Origin: Rhodospirillaceae bacterium
GTDB lineage: Bacteria; Pseudomonadota; Alphaproteobacteria; CACIAM-22H2
Direction: 5' to 3'
DNA: 62,637 nucleotides
NCBI GenBank assembly: GCA_027490975.1
Contig: JAIXXA010000035.1
Span: 73,164-135,800, forward strand
The position numbers and the translations under genes are program-made. Of the stretch, positions 7,395 to 16,898 are shown piece after piece. Each line of letters opens with the position of its first letter. Position 1 is the stretch's first letter. The notes under the pieces are model-generated. The model was not told the origin of the DNA. It worked only from the letters and a program-made list of their open reading frames with translations, and made no database searches.

Positions 7395-9203
7395 TCACCG
7401 CGGATGGGCGCGCACCACGTCGAGAAACGGCTTGCCGTAGCGCTCGAGTTTGGCGGCTCCCACGCCGTGCACGAGGCGCATGTCGTCGAGGCTCTGCGGC
7501 CTTATCGCCGCCATCTCGATCAGGCTGCGGTCGGCGAACACCACGTAGGCGGGCTGGCGCAGTTCTTTGGCAAGCCGCGTGCGCAGCGCTTTGAGGGCCG
7601 CCAGCAATTCGCTGTCGGCGGGAACATGCGCGGCTGCACCTTTGGCAGTCTTCTTTTCGGCCTTGCCGGCCCACAGCGCATCCTTGCGCACCGCGAATCT
7701 TTCGGCACCGCGCAGCACCGCTCGGCCGGGTTCGGTCACGGACCAGGACCCATGCCCGGCAATGTCGAGGGCGATGAGGCCGGCTGCCGACATCTGCCGG
7801 AAGATCGAGCGCCATTCGCCCGCACTGCGGTCTTTGCCCACGCCGTAGGTCGGCAGCGCCGCATGGCCGTAGCGTTCGATCGCAGCGCCGCCGGCGCCGG
7901 TCAGAACGAGCACCAGATGTTCGGTGCCGAAGCGTTCGCCCGTGCGCAGGATCGCCGACATGGCTTTCTGCGCGTCGATCGTGGCGTCGGCCGTTTCCAC
8001 GCCGTCCTGGCACAGATCGCAATTGCCGCACGGCTGCGAGGCTTCGCCGAAATAGGCGAGCAGCGACTGGCGGCGGCAGCTCGGTGCTTCGCACAAAGCC
8101 ACCAGCGCGTTGAAGCGCTGGCGCTCGATGCGCTTGCGCTCGTCGGGCGCATCGCTCTGCTCGATCTGCATGCGCCGCAGCCGCATGTCGTCGAGCCCGA
8201 ACAAGGTCAGCGTATCGGCGGGCAGCCCGTCGCGGCCCGCGCGGCCGATTTCCTGGTAGTAGCTTTCCACGTTCGACGGCAGATCGGCGTGCACCACGAA
8301 GCGCACGTCGGGCTTGTCGATGCCCATGCCGAAAGCCACGGTCGCGCACACGACCACGCCGTCTTCCTGCAGAAACAGATCTTGGTTCGCGTTGCGCACG
8401 CGCACGTCGAGGCCGGCATGGTAGGGCACGGCGCGAATGCCGGATTTGGAAAGCGCTTCGGCGAGTTCCTCGGTGCGCTTGCGCGAAGCGCAATAGACGA
8501 TGCCGCTCTGGCCCTTGCGCTCGGCCAGAAACGCCGCGATCTGCTGGCGCGCCTGCTGTTTGGGGCGCATGGCAAGGCGCAGATTCGGCCGGTCGAACGA
8601 GCGCACGAACAGGCGCGGCGGGCTCGCGAACAGCTTGCTCTCGATGTCGCCGCGCGTGGGCGCATCGGCCGTGGCGGTGAGGGCCACCGTGGGCACGTCG
8701 CCAAGCTCGCGCCGAATGCGCCCGATCGCCAGATATTCGGGGCGGAAATCGTGGCCCCATTGCGATACGCAATGCGCTTCGTCGATCGCGAGCAGGGTCG
8801 TGTGCGCTTCGGCCAGCAATTCGCGCATGTCCTCGCGCACAAGCCGTTCGGGCGCCACATAGAGCAGGCGAAGCCTGTCTTCGCGGATCGCACGCCGCAC
8901 GGCCGCATTGTCGGCGGCGTCGTTGGCGGAGTTGAGGCTTGCGGCTTCGACGCCGTATTCGCGCAGCTGCCCCACCTGGTCGCGCATAAGCGCGATGAGC
9001 GGCGAAACCACGACCGTAAGGCCGCCGCGCACCAGGGCCGGCAGCTGGTAGCACAACGATTTGCCCGCCCCCGTCGGCATCACGGCGAGCACGTTTTCGC
9101 CGGCCAACACGGCCGCGATCACCGCTTCCTGGCCGGGGCGGAAATCGTCGAACCCGAAAATCGATTTGAGTTTCTGGCGCGCCGAATCGAGCGAAGCATT
9201 CAT
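7395..9203 (-). CDS. recQ: ATP-dependent DNA helicase RecQ
   Basis: The 602-residue protein has full RecQ architecture: Walker A MPTGAGKS (residues 42-49), the DEAH box IDEAHCVSQWGHDFRPEY, a helicase C domain with GRAGRDG, the zinc-binding cysteines CEAPSCRR...CGNCDLC, the winged-helix RQC region and a C-terminal HRDC domain (about residues 525-600, MRLVHGVGAAKLERYG). It unwinds DNA in the RecF recombination pathway and at stalled forks. The start at ATG 9203 was chosen because it precedes the conserved LKSIFGFDDFRPGQ by the usual short leader. It is divergent from the GNAT gene. Confidence 0.95.
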   Translation of the reverse strand: MNASLDSARQKLKSIFGFDDFRPGQEAVIAAVLAGENVLAVMPTGAGKSLCYQLPALVRGGLTVVVSPLIALMRDQVGQLREYGVEAASLNSANDAADNAAVRRAIREDRLRLLYVAPERLVREDMRELLAEAHTTLLAIDEAHCVSQWGHDFRPEYLAIGRIRRELGDVPTVALTATADAPTRGDIESKLFASPPRLFVRSFDRPNLRLAMRPKQQARQQIAAFLAERKGQSGIVYCASRKRTEELAEALSKSGIRAVPYHAGLDVRVRNANQDLFLQEDGVVVCATVAFGMGIDKPDVRFVVHADLPSNVESYYQEIGRAGRDGLPADTLTLFGLDDMRLRRMQIEQSDAPDERKRIERQRFNALVALCEAPSCRRQSLLAYFGEASQPCGNCDLCQDGVETADATIDAQKAMSAILRTGERFGTEHLVLVLTGAGGAAIERYGHAALPTYGVGKDRSAGEWRSIFRQMSAAGLIALDIAGHGSWSVTEPGRAVLRGAERFAVRKDALWAGKAEKKTAKGAAAHVPADSELLAALKALRTRLAKELRQPAYVVFADRSLIEMAAIRPQSLDDMRLVHGVGAAKLERYGKPFLDVVRAHPR

Positions 9204-9267
9204 GCTTTTTCTTCTGCCATCGCGCGCGCTCTGCCACAATGCCCGTCCTGTCGAAAGGCCGACAAAC

Positions 9268-9954
9268 ATGGACATTCCGCTCGGCGCCGAGATCGCCACC
9301 CACCCTGCCCTGCCGCCTGCGCATTGCGCGATCGAGGGGCGCACCTGCCGCTTGCGCCCGCTCGATCCCGCCCGCGATACGGACGGGCTCTATGCGCTGT
9401 CGCACGGGGTGTCGAAAGAGCAGCAATGGGCCTATCTGTTCACGGGGCCGTATCCGGACAAAGCGTCGTTCGCCGAACACGTGCAGAAGATCGCGGCCGG
9501 CACCGGCGATCCGATCTATTGGGCCGTGGCGGACAGAAACGACCGCGCGGTGGGCTGGCTTTCGCTGATGCGCATCGAGCGCACCCACCGCGTGATCGAG
9601 GTGGGCTCGATCCTCTATACGCCCGCGCTCCAACGCACGGTCGCCGCCACCGAGGCGCAGTATCTGATCGCGCGGCACGTTTTCGAGACGCTCGGCTACC
9701 GGCGCTTCGAGTGGAAGTGCAACGATCTGAACGCGCCCTCGAAGCGCGCGGCCCTGCGCTTGGGCTTCACCTACGAAGGGCTGTTCCGCCAGCACATGAT
9801 CGCCAAAGGCCGCAACCGCGATACCGCCTGGTTCGCGATGATCGACCGCGATTGGCCGCGGATCAAAGCCGCGTTCGAAGCGTGGCTTGCACCGGAAAAC
9901 TTCGATCCCAAAGGCTGGCAGAAACGCGAACTGGCTGCGTTTCGCGCCGGCTAG
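9268..9954 (+). CDS. GNAT family N-acetyltransferase (RimJ/RimL type)
   Basis: The 228-residue protein starts at ATG 9268. It has the Acetyltransf_3 pattern: TCRLRPLDPARDTDGLYALS at the start, VGWLSLMRIERTHRVIEVGSI for the central strands, and a C-terminal acetyl-CoA-binding half with RRFEWKCNDLNAPSKRAALRLGFTYEGLF. The CNDLNAPSKRAALRLGF block is shared with widespread GNAT proteins of unknown substrate. It acts in the cytoplasm on an amine or protein N terminus. The 3' end overlaps the end of the convergent dehydratase gene by four bases. Confidence 0.8.
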   Translation: MDIPLGAEIATHPALPPAHCAIEGRTCRLRPLDPARDTDGLYALSHGVSKEQQWAYLFTGPYPDKASFAEHVQKIAAGTGDPIYWAVADRNDRAVGWLSLMRIERTHRVIEVGSILYTPALQRTVAATEAQYLIARHVFETLGYRRFEWKCNDLNAPSKRAALRLGFTYEGLFRQHMIAKGRNRDTAWFAMIDRDWPRIKAAFEAWLAPENFDPKGWQKRELAAFRAG

Positions 9955-11645
9955 TCGGGTGCGCCCGCCAGAAAGTCGAAATCGCAGCCTTGCGGGGCTT
10001 GCAGCACGCTGCGGCGATAGAGATTGCGATAGCCGCGCTTCGGCATTGGCGGTCGTTCGAGCCCCTCGAGGCGTCTTGCGATCTCGGCAGGCGCGACCAG
10101 CAAGTCGATGGTTTTGGCCGCGACCGAAAGGCGGATGCGATCGCCGTTGCGCACGGCGCCAAGCGGCCCGCCGATCGCGGATTCGGGCGCCACATGCAGC
10201 ACGATCGTGCCGAAGGCGGTCCCCGACATGCGCGCATCCGAGATGCGCACCATGTCCTTCACGCCGGCGCGCGCGAGCTTTTTCGGGATCGGCAGATAGC
10301 CTGCTTCCGGCATGCCCGCCGCATGCGGGCCGGCATTCTTGAGGACCAGAAAATCCTCGGCCGCCACGTCGAGATCGGGATCGTCGATGCGCGCGGCAAG
10401 GTCGGCCAGATCTTCGAACACGACCGCGCGGCCTTCCGTTTCAAACAGCGCCGGCGTGGCGGCGGCCCGTTTGAAGATCGCCCCCGCGGGCGCGAGACTG
10501 CCGCGCAGGGCGATCAAACCGCCGACCGGCGAAACGGGCGCGTCGAACGGCTTCACGATGCCGCGATCGACCCAGTCGAGCGGTTCGGCGAGACGCTCGC
10601 CCAAGGTCCGGCCTTCGACATCGATCGTGTCGAGATGCAGGAGCGGCTTCAGTTCGCGCAAGACAGCGCCCACGCCGCCGGCCGCGAAAAAATCTTCCAT
10701 ATAACCGTCGCCGACGGGCTTCAGATCGACGAGCACCGGCGTTTCGTCGGAAATACGGTTGAGCCGATCGAAATCGATCGCCACACCGCAGCGCCCGGCG
10801 ATGGCCGTGAGGTGCACGACCGCATTCGTCGAACCGCCCAGCGCCATCAGCACGCGCAGCGCATTCTCGATCGATTTCTGCGTCACGATTTTGCTGGGCC
10901 GCAAGCCGCTGGCGATCAGGCCGACGGCGGCGCGCCCGGTTTCTTCGGCCGCGACCAAACGCGCCGCATGCACAGCCGGTATTGCGGCCGTGCCGGGCAG
11001 CGACATGCCGAGCGTTTCGGCAATGCACGCCATCGTGCTTGCGGTTCCCATCACGGCACAGGTCCCGGCCGTGACCGCGAGGCGGCCTTCGACCGTGTCG
11101 ATTTCCTGTTTGTCGATGCTGCCCGCGCGGTACTTGCCCCAGAAGCTGCGGCAATCGGTGCACGCGCCCAAACGCTGGCCGCGATGGCGGCCGGTCATCA
11201 TCGGGCCTGTCACGAGCTGGATCGCCGGCCGGTCGGCCGACACCGCGCCCATGAGCTGGGCCGGGACCGTTTTGTCGCAGCCGCCGATCAGCACGACCGC
11301 GTCCATGGGCTGGGCACGCACCATCTCCTCGGTGTCCATCGCCATCAGATTGCGATAGACGAGGCTGGTCGGCTCGAGGAACACCTCGCCCAGCGAAACG
11401 GTCGGGAATACGCGCGCCAAAGCGCCCGCCGCCGTGACGCCGCGCACGACGGCCGCAACGAGCTCGTCCATCGTGCGGTGGCAGTTGTTGAAATCGGAAG
11501 GTGTAGCCGCAATCCCGACGATGGGCTTGGCGAGCGACGCAGCCGAGAGGCCCGTCGAACGCGCAAACGACCGACGCAAGAAGCGCGCGAAGTCGCGATC
11601 GCCGTAGTTGGTGAGTCCGATGTCGAAACCCTTCGCGTCCGCCAT
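9951..11645 (-). CDS. IlvD/Edd family dehydratase (sugar-acid dehydratase type)
   Basis: This is a ~564-residue Fe-S dehydratase. Cluster-ligand regions are visible at DFNNCHRTMDEL, GGCDKTVPAQLMG and GTCAVMGTASTM, and LKNAGPHAAGMPEAG and DARMSGTAFGTIVLHV mark the C-terminal domain. Several positions (GACTDCRSFWGKYRAG, GTAFGTIVLHVAPE) fit the pentonate or arabinonate/xylonate dehydratases better than dihydroxy-acid dehydratase of valine synthesis. It would convert an aldonic acid to a 2-keto-3-deoxy acid. No sugar-catabolic partner is adjacent, although a KDPG aldolase lies at 19 kb. ATG 11645 was chosen (GGACGAA before it); an ATG at 11687 is possible. Confidence 0.8.
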   Translation of the reverse strand: MADAKGFDIGLTNYGDRDFARFLRRSFARSTGLSAASLAKPIVGIAATPSDFNNCHRTMDELVAAVVRGVTAAGALARVFPTVSLGEVFLEPTSLVYRNLMAMDTEEMVRAQPMDAVVLIGGCDKTVPAQLMGAVSADRPAIQLVTGPMMTGRHRGQRLGACTDCRSFWGKYRAGSIDKQEIDTVEGRLAVTAGTCAVMGTASTMACIAETLGMSLPGTAAIPAVHAARLVAAEETGRAAVGLIASGLRPSKIVTQKSIENALRVLMALGGSTNAVVHLTAIAGRCGVAIDFDRLNRISDETPVLVDLKPVGDGYMEDFFAAGGVGAVLRELKPLLHLDTIDVEGRTLGERLAEPLDWVDRGIVKPFDAPVSPVGGLIALRGSLAPAGAIFKRAAATPALFETEGRAVVFEDLADLAARIDDPDLDVAAEDFLVLKNAGPHAAGMPEAGYLPIPKKLARAGVKDMVRISDARMSGTAFGTIVLHVAPESAIGGPLGAVRNGDRIRLSVAAKTIDLLVAPAEIARRLEGLERPPMPKRGYRNLYRRSVLQAPQGCDFDFLAGAPD

Positions 11646-11744
11646 TTCGTCCGATTCCCTTTTTGCACAACGAATTTCCGTCGCCATTGTGCCGACGCGC
11701 GTTGTATAAATGCAATGTTAACATTCCCCCGGCTAAATGACCGA

Positions 11745-12950
11745 ATGAAGAAGACGCTCCTTCCGTCGAGCTTCGAGGCGCGCGGCTTGCTGGTTCCGTT
11801 CGAGAACCCCAAGTTGCGGCCCGTGCGCTTGCGCGCAGCCCCCGACCAGCGCCTCAAGGAATGGGAGGCGGTGTTCGAGAACTATGCCGGCGATTCCGGC
11901 CGGCAGAATCTGATCATGCAGTGGATCCACCTGCCGAACTGGACGCAGATGGGGCCGCGCGACCGCGAACTGTTCGACCAGATCGGCAAAAACTTCGAGG
12001 GTGCCGGCGTCGATCCGCTGACCCTGCGCGGGATCGTGCTGCAGGTCGAATACAAGCTCGCCGAGGACGATGCGAGACGGGCCGCGGCCAAGCAGCGCAT
12101 CGACGGCGGCCGCCGCGACGCGCTGACGGCCTATGTGAGCCTGCTCGCCCAGGCCACGCGCGAATGCGGCATTGCGCGCGGCGACGCGTTCATGGCGCGC
12201 GCCAACAGTGCCATCCTCATGCAGGCGATCCAATCGGCGCCGACGGAGCTTGCGGACGGGGCGATGGCGAGCCTGTCGGGCAAGGTGTTCGCGCATCTGT
12301 CCGAGCAGGCCAAAGTCCCGCAGCGCGAAGTGCCCAAGCGCATCGAGGGCCTTGCCGACATCCTCGCCCCCATCGGCGCCATCAATCTCGATTCCGATCC
12401 GGGCGCCAAGCAGGAAGGGCATCTGTCGCTGTCCTTCGCGCGGCTCGAGAAGTTCACCGAAGCCGTTGCCGAGTACGAAAAGAACACGCGCGACGAAGCG
12501 GCCAATCGCGCGCTGCTCGTGCTGTTCAGCGCGCGCCAGTTCGTCGAACTCGTGCGCCAGAAGCTCAACGACATCGAGCAGCGCCTGAGCTTTTTCGCGG
12601 CCGTGATCCGCGATTTCGACGACGTCTCGGGCGCCATCAAAGCGTGCTCGCGCGAGATCGCCTTTTCGATGGACGGCTGGGATTCCCTTATCGACGTGTG
12701 GGACGAGGGCGTGCGCAAATACGAGCAGACGCAAGACGCCTACGCCCTCGACCTCGCCATCCAGCACATTCTGCTGTACCTGCCGACGATGCCCGCGAAC
12801 GCGACCAGCAGCGAGAACGAAAAAGTATGGAACGGCCTGACCTTCCAGCGCAGCAAAATGGTGCGCCAATTCACCAACTGGATCGACGGGTCGGTCGACA
12901 CCGAACTCCAGGCGCGCATGGATAAAGCGCGCGCAAAGGCCGCACAATGA
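11745..12950 (+). CDS. Unknown protein translationally coupled to PilZ protein
   Basis: I do not recognise this ~401-residue protein. It has no signal peptide or membrane helix and reads as mostly helical, charged and soluble. Distinct blocks are NLIMQWIHLPNWTQMGPRDRELFDQIGKNF, a segment rich in KLAEDDARRAAAKQRID, FSARQFVELVRQKLNDIEQRLSFFAAVIRDF and a C-terminal LTFQRSKMVRQFTNWID. The start is uncertain (ATG 11745, or 11715 adding ten residues), and neither has a strong ribosome site. Its ATGA overlap with the PilZ gene suggests the two proteins work together, perhaps as a c-di-GMP-dependent effector pair. That is inference from coupling. Confidence 0.7.
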   Translation: MKKTLLPSSFEARGLLVPFENPKLRPVRLRAAPDQRLKEWEAVFENYAGDSGRQNLIMQWIHLPNWTQMGPRDRELFDQIGKNFEGAGVDPLTLRGIVLQVEYKLAEDDARRAAAKQRIDGGRRDALTAYVSLLAQATRECGIARGDAFMARANSAILMQAIQSAPTELADGAMASLSGKVFAHLSEQAKVPQREVPKRIEGLADILAPIGAINLDSDPGAKQEGHLSLSFARLEKFTEAVAEYEKNTRDEAANRALLVLFSARQFVELVRQKLNDIEQRLSFFAAVIRDFDDVSGAIKACSREIAFSMDGWDSLIDVWDEGVRKYEQTQDAYALDLAIQHILLYLPTMPANATSSENEKVWNGLTFQRSKMVRQFTNWIDGSVDTELQARMDKARAKAAQ

Positions 12951-13300
12951 CCGCACCCGCCGCCACCTCAGGTTCCGCTTCCGGCGAACGCCGACGCGCC
13001 GTGCGCTACCGGCCGCGCGACGCGAGCGTCGAGATTCTCGGCCGCATCGCCGGCCTCACCGACCTGTCGGTCATGGGCATGCACGCCAACGCCGTGTGGG
13101 AGGGGTTGGCGCCGGGCAGCATCGTATCTGCGGTGCTGCGCCTGCCGCGCGCACGGGCCGACCGGCCGCCGCACCGCTTCGAGCTTGCCGCGATCGTGGT
13201 CGGCCAGTCCGCGGCGGGAACGGCCTTGCGCTATCTGCAGCCGTCCCGGCGCTGGGTGCGCGCCCTCGAGGCCTACATGGCGGCCGCCAAAGCCGACTAG
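12947..13300 (+). CDS. PilZ domain protein (c-di-GMP receptor)
   Basis: The 117-residue protein consists of one PilZ domain. The c-di-GMP-binding residues are present: the RxxxR motif in [13 protein letters not shown] (about residues 14-21) and the DxSxxG motif in DLSVMGMHA (about residues 39-44). It should bind cyclic di-GMP in the cytoplasm and pass the signal to a partner. The gene overlaps the preceding unknown gene by ATGA, which makes that protein the likely partner. A GGDEF-EAL enzyme that could set the signal level is encoded at 23.5 kb. Confidence 0.8.
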   Translation: MTAPAATSGSASGERRRAVRYRPRDASVEILGRIAGLTDLSVMGMHANAVWEGLAPGSIVSAVLRLPRARADRPPHRFELAAIVVGQSAAGTALRYLQPSRRWVRALEAYMAAAKAD

Positions 13301-14394
13301 GCCCGGCAGCTTTCGAAGCCGGCGCTGAGTTTTTCGCGGTCGAGCTTGCGGCCGATGAACACGAGCTTCGATGCGCGCTTGTCGCCGGCCTTCCATTCGT
13401 GGCCCCAGGTCGAATCCGCGATCATGTGCACGGCCTGGAACACAAAACGCTGGCGCGCGTCTTTGACCGAGAGAATGCCCTTCGAGCGCAGAATATCCGC
13501 CCCCGACTGGGCGAGCACCTGGCCGATCCATTGCTGGAATTTTTCGGGATCGACCTCGCCGTCGATGCCGAGCGAGATCGACGTCACCGTGACGTCGTGC
13601 GAAGCGTGCGGCTCGGCATGGTCGTGGCCGTGATGATCGTGGCCATGATGCTCGTGCCCGTGATGGTCGTGCCCGTGATGGTCGTGGCCGTGGTCGTCGT
13701 GATCGCAATCCGGCCCGTGCACGTGGTCGGGATCGTGGTGGTCGTGGTCGTGGTGCTTGAGGAACGCCGGCTCGAGAGCGAGGATGCGCTGCAGGTCGAA
13801 AGCACCCTTGTCGAGGATCGCGTCGAGCGCGATCTTGCTGTTCTGGGTGCGGTGCTGCTTGGCGTAGGGATTGATCGCGCGCACCTTGGCTTCGACGGCC
13901 TTGAGCTGGTCGGGCGTCACAAGATCGGTCTTGTTCACGAGCACCACGTCGGCGAAGGCGACCTGGTCTTCGGCTTCGTGGCTGTCGGCGAGGCGCTCGA
14001 GGAAAAAGCGCGCGTCGACGACGGTGACGATGGCGTCCAGCGCGGTCTTCGCGCGCACTTCGTCGTCGACGAAAAACGTCTGCGCCACGGGGGCGGGATT
14101 GGCGAGGCCGGTCGTTTCGACGATGATGCCGTCGAGCTTGTCGGCGCGTTTCATGAGGCCTGCGATGATGCGCACGAGATCGCCGCGCACGGTGCAGCAG
14201 ATGCAGCCGTTGTTCATCTCGAAGATCTCTTCGTCGGCGCCGACGACGAGATCGTTGTCGATGTTGCTTTCGCCGAATTCGTTGATGATGACGGCGTATT
14301 TCTTGCCGTGCTCCTCGGTGAGGATGCGGTTCAGGAGCGTGGTCTTGCCGGCGCCCAGATAGCCGGTCAGCACGGTGACGGGAATTTGGCTCAT
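13297..14394 (-). CDS. CobW/COG0523 family GTPase, putative metal chaperone
   Basis: The 365-residue protein has Walker A GYLGAGKT at residues 11-18, the metal-binding CICC motif (C64, C66, C67), NKTD near residue 154 and a C-terminal CobW_C domain. Between the two domains lies a histidine/aspartate-rich loop of about 50 residues made of [12 protein letters not shown]-like repeats, typical of zinc-related members. Such proteins insert or buffer metal ions, mostly Zn2+, in the cytoplasm. No zinc-uptake gene or Zur site is apparent nearby, so the client is unknown. It is separated from the upstream solute-binding gene by a terminator. Confidence 0.85.
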   Translation of the reverse strand: MSQIPVTVLTGYLGAGKTTLLNRILTEEHGKKYAVIINEFGESNIDNDLVVGADEEIFEMNNGCICCTVRGDLVRIIAGLMKRADKLDGIIVETTGLANPAPVAQTFFVDDEVRAKTALDAIVTVVDARFFLERLADSHEAEDQVAFADVVLVNKTDLVTPDQLKAVEAKVRAINPYAKQHRTQNSKIALDAILDKGAFDLQRILALEPAFLKHHDHDHHDPDHVHGPDCDHDDHGHDHHGHDHHGHEHHGHDHHGHDHAEPHASHDVTVTSISLGIDGEVDPEKFQQWIGQVLAQSGADILRSKGILSVKDARQRFVFQAVHMIADSTWGHEWKAGDKRASKLVFIGRKLDREKLSAGFESCRA

Positions 14395-14405
14395 GTCGAT
14401 CCTCT

Positions 14406-14453
14406 AAAAAGGCGAAGGCTGCGGCGCGCCCGAAATCTAGGAACGCCGCAGCC
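14406..14453 (-). terminator. Rho-independent terminator after solute-binding protein gene
   Basis: On the minus strand a nine-base-pair stem (GGCTGCGGC with GCCGCAGCC, plus-strand positions 14417-14425 and 14445-14453) is followed by TTCGCCTTTTT. It sits between the solute-binding protein gene and the CobW gene, so the latter probably has its own promoter. Confidence 0.6.
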
Positions 14454-14469
14454 CCCGTTCAAGACGCGC

Positions 14470-16077
14470 CTACTTGATGTTGACGAGACGCAAGGGGAAG
14501 TAGTTGTCGGCCATCTGCACCACGTCGATATTCTGCTTCATCGCCCACACGATGGTCTGCTGGTGGAGCGGGATGTAGCCGAAATCGTCGGCCAGAAGCT
14601 TGAAGGCCCGGCTGATGTATTCCTGGCGCTTGGCCTTGTCGCTTTCCGAGGCGACGAGGTCGGTGAGCCGGTCGACCTCCGCGTTCGAATAGCCGCCGTT
14701 GTTGAACAGGCCGCGCGAACGGGCCATGTCGCGGCTGTGCACGAGGCTGATCAGCACGTTGTGCGCGTCGTAGGTCGAAGGCGTCCAGCCCAGCATGTAG
14801 AACGAGGTGTTGAACACCGGCGTGTTGATCTTCGCGAAGAAGCGCGCGCGCGTCTGGGCGTTGAGGTTCACCTTCATGCCCGCGCGCGCGAGCATCGCCA
14901 CGATGGCCGTGCAGATCGCTTCGTCGTTGACGTAGCGGTCGTTCGAGCAGTCGAGCGTGACTTCGAAGCCGTTGGGATAGCCGGCCTCCGCGAGCAGGCG
15001 CCTGGCGGCGTCGGGATCGTAAGGGGCAGCCCGGCGCGCCATTTCCGGCGTGAAGCCGTTCACGCCCGGTGCGATCAGCGAGCCCGTGGGCACCGACTGG
15101 TTGCGCATCACGCGGCTCTTGATCGCCTCGACGTCGATCGCCTGGTAGAAGGCCTGGCGCACGCGCTTGTCCTTGAAGGGGTTGGTGCCCTTCACCGACG
15201 ATTCCGTGAGCTCGGCGCGCAGCTGGTCGAACGACAGATAGATGATGCGCAGCTCCGGCCCTTGCACGAGCTTGAGGCCGGGCGTCGCGGCCAGACGCGG
15301 CTGGTCCTGCGGCGGCACGGTATAGACAAAATCAACCTCGCCCGACAGCAGCGCCGCGATGCGCGTGGCGTCGTTGCCGATGCGGAAGAACGTGGCTTCC
15401 GAAATGTTGTGCGTCGCCTTGTCCCACCAGTTGGGATTGGGCACCAGCACTGTGCTCACGTCGGTCTCGCGCAGGCGCAGGATGAAGGGCCCGGTGCCGT
15501 TGGCGTTGCGCGTGGCGAAGCTTTCCTCGTTCTTGGTGAGGTCGGCGGCGACGACGGCGTTGTTCTTCTCCGCCCACGCCTTGGACATGATGCCCCAGGT
15601 GGTGAGCTGGTCGGGGAAGATCGGGTCCACGCCGTTGGTGTCGAACTCGACCGTGAAATCGTCGATCTTGCGGATGCCCTTGGCCGAAACGAAGTTGCCC
15701 TTGAGGTTCGAACCGCCCGTCGTGACGCGCGTGTAGGAGAACACCACGTCGTCGGCGGTGAACGGCGTGCCGTCGTGGAAGCGCACGCCCTGGCGCAGGC
15801 GGAAGCGCCAGACTTCCGGCGAAGGCTGGCTCCATTCGGTGGCCAAGGCCGCTTCGAGCTTCAGGTTGGCGTCGCGGCGCACCAGCGGCTCGTAGATGTT
15901 CTGCGTGAAGGTCAGCAGAAAGGTTTCGTTGCGCGCGTACGGGTCCATCGAGTTGACGTCGCCGTCGTTGGCCCACTTGAAGGGCTTGCCTTGCGCCGCG
16001 ACGGGGGCGGCCGCAAACGGCAGGCTCGCCGCGGCGACCAGACCCGCCAAGGCGGCGGCCAGAAGTTTGGATTTCAT
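14470..16077 (-). CDS. ABC transporter solute-binding protein, peptide/nickel type (SBP family 5)
   Basis: The 535-residue protein starts at ATG 16077 behind AAGGAG and begins with a Sec signal peptide (MKSKLLAAALAGLVAAASLPFAAAPVAAQ). The mature part matches SBP_bac_5: WANDGDVNSMDPY at the start, NIYEPLVRRD, WRFRLRQGVRFHDGTPFTADDVVFSY, and YDPDAARRLLAEAGYPNGF. Such periplasmic proteins bind oligopeptides, glutathione or opine-like ligands and deliver them to an inner-membrane ABC importer. No permease or ATPase gene is adjacent, so it is an orphan in this window. A terminator follows. Confidence 0.9.
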   Translation of the reverse strand: MKSKLLAAALAGLVAAASLPFAAAPVAAQGKPFKWANDGDVNSMDPYARNETFLLTFTQNIYEPLVRRDANLKLEAALATEWSQPSPEVWRFRLRQGVRFHDGTPFTADDVVFSYTRVTTGGSNLKGNFVSAKGIRKIDDFTVEFDTNGVDPIFPDQLTTWGIMSKAWAEKNNAVVAADLTKNEESFATRNANGTGPFILRLRETDVSTVLVPNPNWWDKATHNISEATFFRIGNDATRIAALLSGEVDFVYTVPPQDQPRLAATPGLKLVQGPELRIIYLSFDQLRAELTESSVKGTNPFKDKRVRQAFYQAIDVEAIKSRVMRNQSVPTGSLIAPGVNGFTPEMARRAAPYDPDAARRLLAEAGYPNGFEVTLDCSNDRYVNDEAICTAIVAMLARAGMKVNLNAQTRARFFAKINTPVFNTSFYMLGWTPSTYDAHNVLISLVHSRDMARSRGLFNNGGYSNAEVDRLTDLVASESDKAKRQEYISRAFKLLADDFGYIPLHQQTIVWAMKQNIDVVQMADNYFPLRLVNIK

Positions 16078-16169
16078 GCTTCGGACTCCTTGATTTCTAG
16101 AGGCTGGAGATTTTTGCAGGCTTCTTTTTGTCGCAGGCTTGTTTCGGTCGGTTCGCGCGGTCGATGCGA

Positions 16170-16898
16170 TCAGTTGGGGCGCGACGCATAGAACCCGCGC
16201 AGGTCGTCGGCCGCACTGGCCAATTCGTCGAGATGCGGATTGAGGGCCAAGGCGGTTTCGTAGGCGGCAAGGGCCGCGGCCGGATGGCCGTTGCGCAGGG
16301 CGATCTGCCCGAACCCGGCAAGGGCGCCGAAATGGCGCGGCTCGCGCGCCAAGGTTTCGATGATGTCGGCCACCGCGTCGGCGTCGCGCAGTTCGATGAA
16401 GGCCAGGGTCGCGCGCTTGTTCCACGCCTCGGCCCAATCGGGATAGAGGTCGCACAGCGCATCGAGGGCCGCGCGCGCCGGGGCGATTTCCTTGGCGACG
16501 ATGAGGCCGATCGCCTTCTGCATCGCGTCGGTTGCGGCCGCATCGTCGTGGTTGGTCCACAGCGCCCAGATCAGATCGCCGGTTTCCTCGGCGTCGCGGG
16601 GCGGCGTGTCCTTCAGAAGATCGCGAAACAGCGCATCGAGGCGCTTGCTGCGGCCGGCGGCAAGCGGCTTGCCGCATGTGGAGCCGCCGCACAGGGCCAT
16701 AACCTGGCGCAAGGCCGCCGCAATATCCGGCCCCTGTGCTGCCCCAGACGCACGGGCAGGCGGGCGCTTCGACGCGCCAACGCGACGGGCTTTGGCGGGC
16801 GAAACGGGGGTGGCGGCTGGACGTCGCTGGGGCTTCACGGCGCCGACTTTCGCGCATTCAAAGCGTGCGTGCCATCTTTTTTGGATTCGCAAGCCCAT
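16170..16898 (-). CDS. TPR-repeat protein
   Basis: The protein has up to 242 residues. The first ~55 are basic and low in complexity (KPQRRPAATPVSPAKARRVG). The remainder shows tetratricopeptide-type helix pairs, for example DLYPDWAEAWNKRATLAFIELRDADAVADIIETLAREPRHFGALAGFGQIALRNGHPAAALAAYETALALNPHLDELA in successive repeats. A related region GDLIWALWTNHDDAAA precedes the repeats, as seen in many alphaproteobacterial TPR proteins of unknown role. The start is unsure: ATG 16898 is the first, and a GTG about 20 codons later is possible. Confidence 0.65.
   Translation of the reverse strand: MGLRIQKRWHARFECAKVGAVKPQRRPAATPVSPAKARRVGASKRPPARASGAAQGPDIAAALRQVMALCGGSTCGKPLAAGRSKRLDALFRDLLKDTPPRDAEETGDLIWALWTNHDDAAATDAMQKAIGLIVAKEIAPARAALDALCDLYPDWAEAWNKRATLAFIELRDADAVADIIETLAREPRHFGALAGFGQIALRNGHPAAALAAYETALALNPHLDELASAADDLRGFYASRPN

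Noticed and set aside
7095-12950. Very long open plus-strand frame (1951 codons) through recQ, GNAT and dehydratase genes
   Set aside because: Only its last part (from about 11745) is a gene. The remainder is the antisense or shifted frame of recQ and the dehydratase; GC-rich codon bias keeps such frames open.
13096-16191. 1031-codon plus-strand frame over CobW and solute-binding genes
   Set aside because: Antisense shadow of two well-identified minus-strand genes; composition is arginine/valine-rich and unlike a protein.
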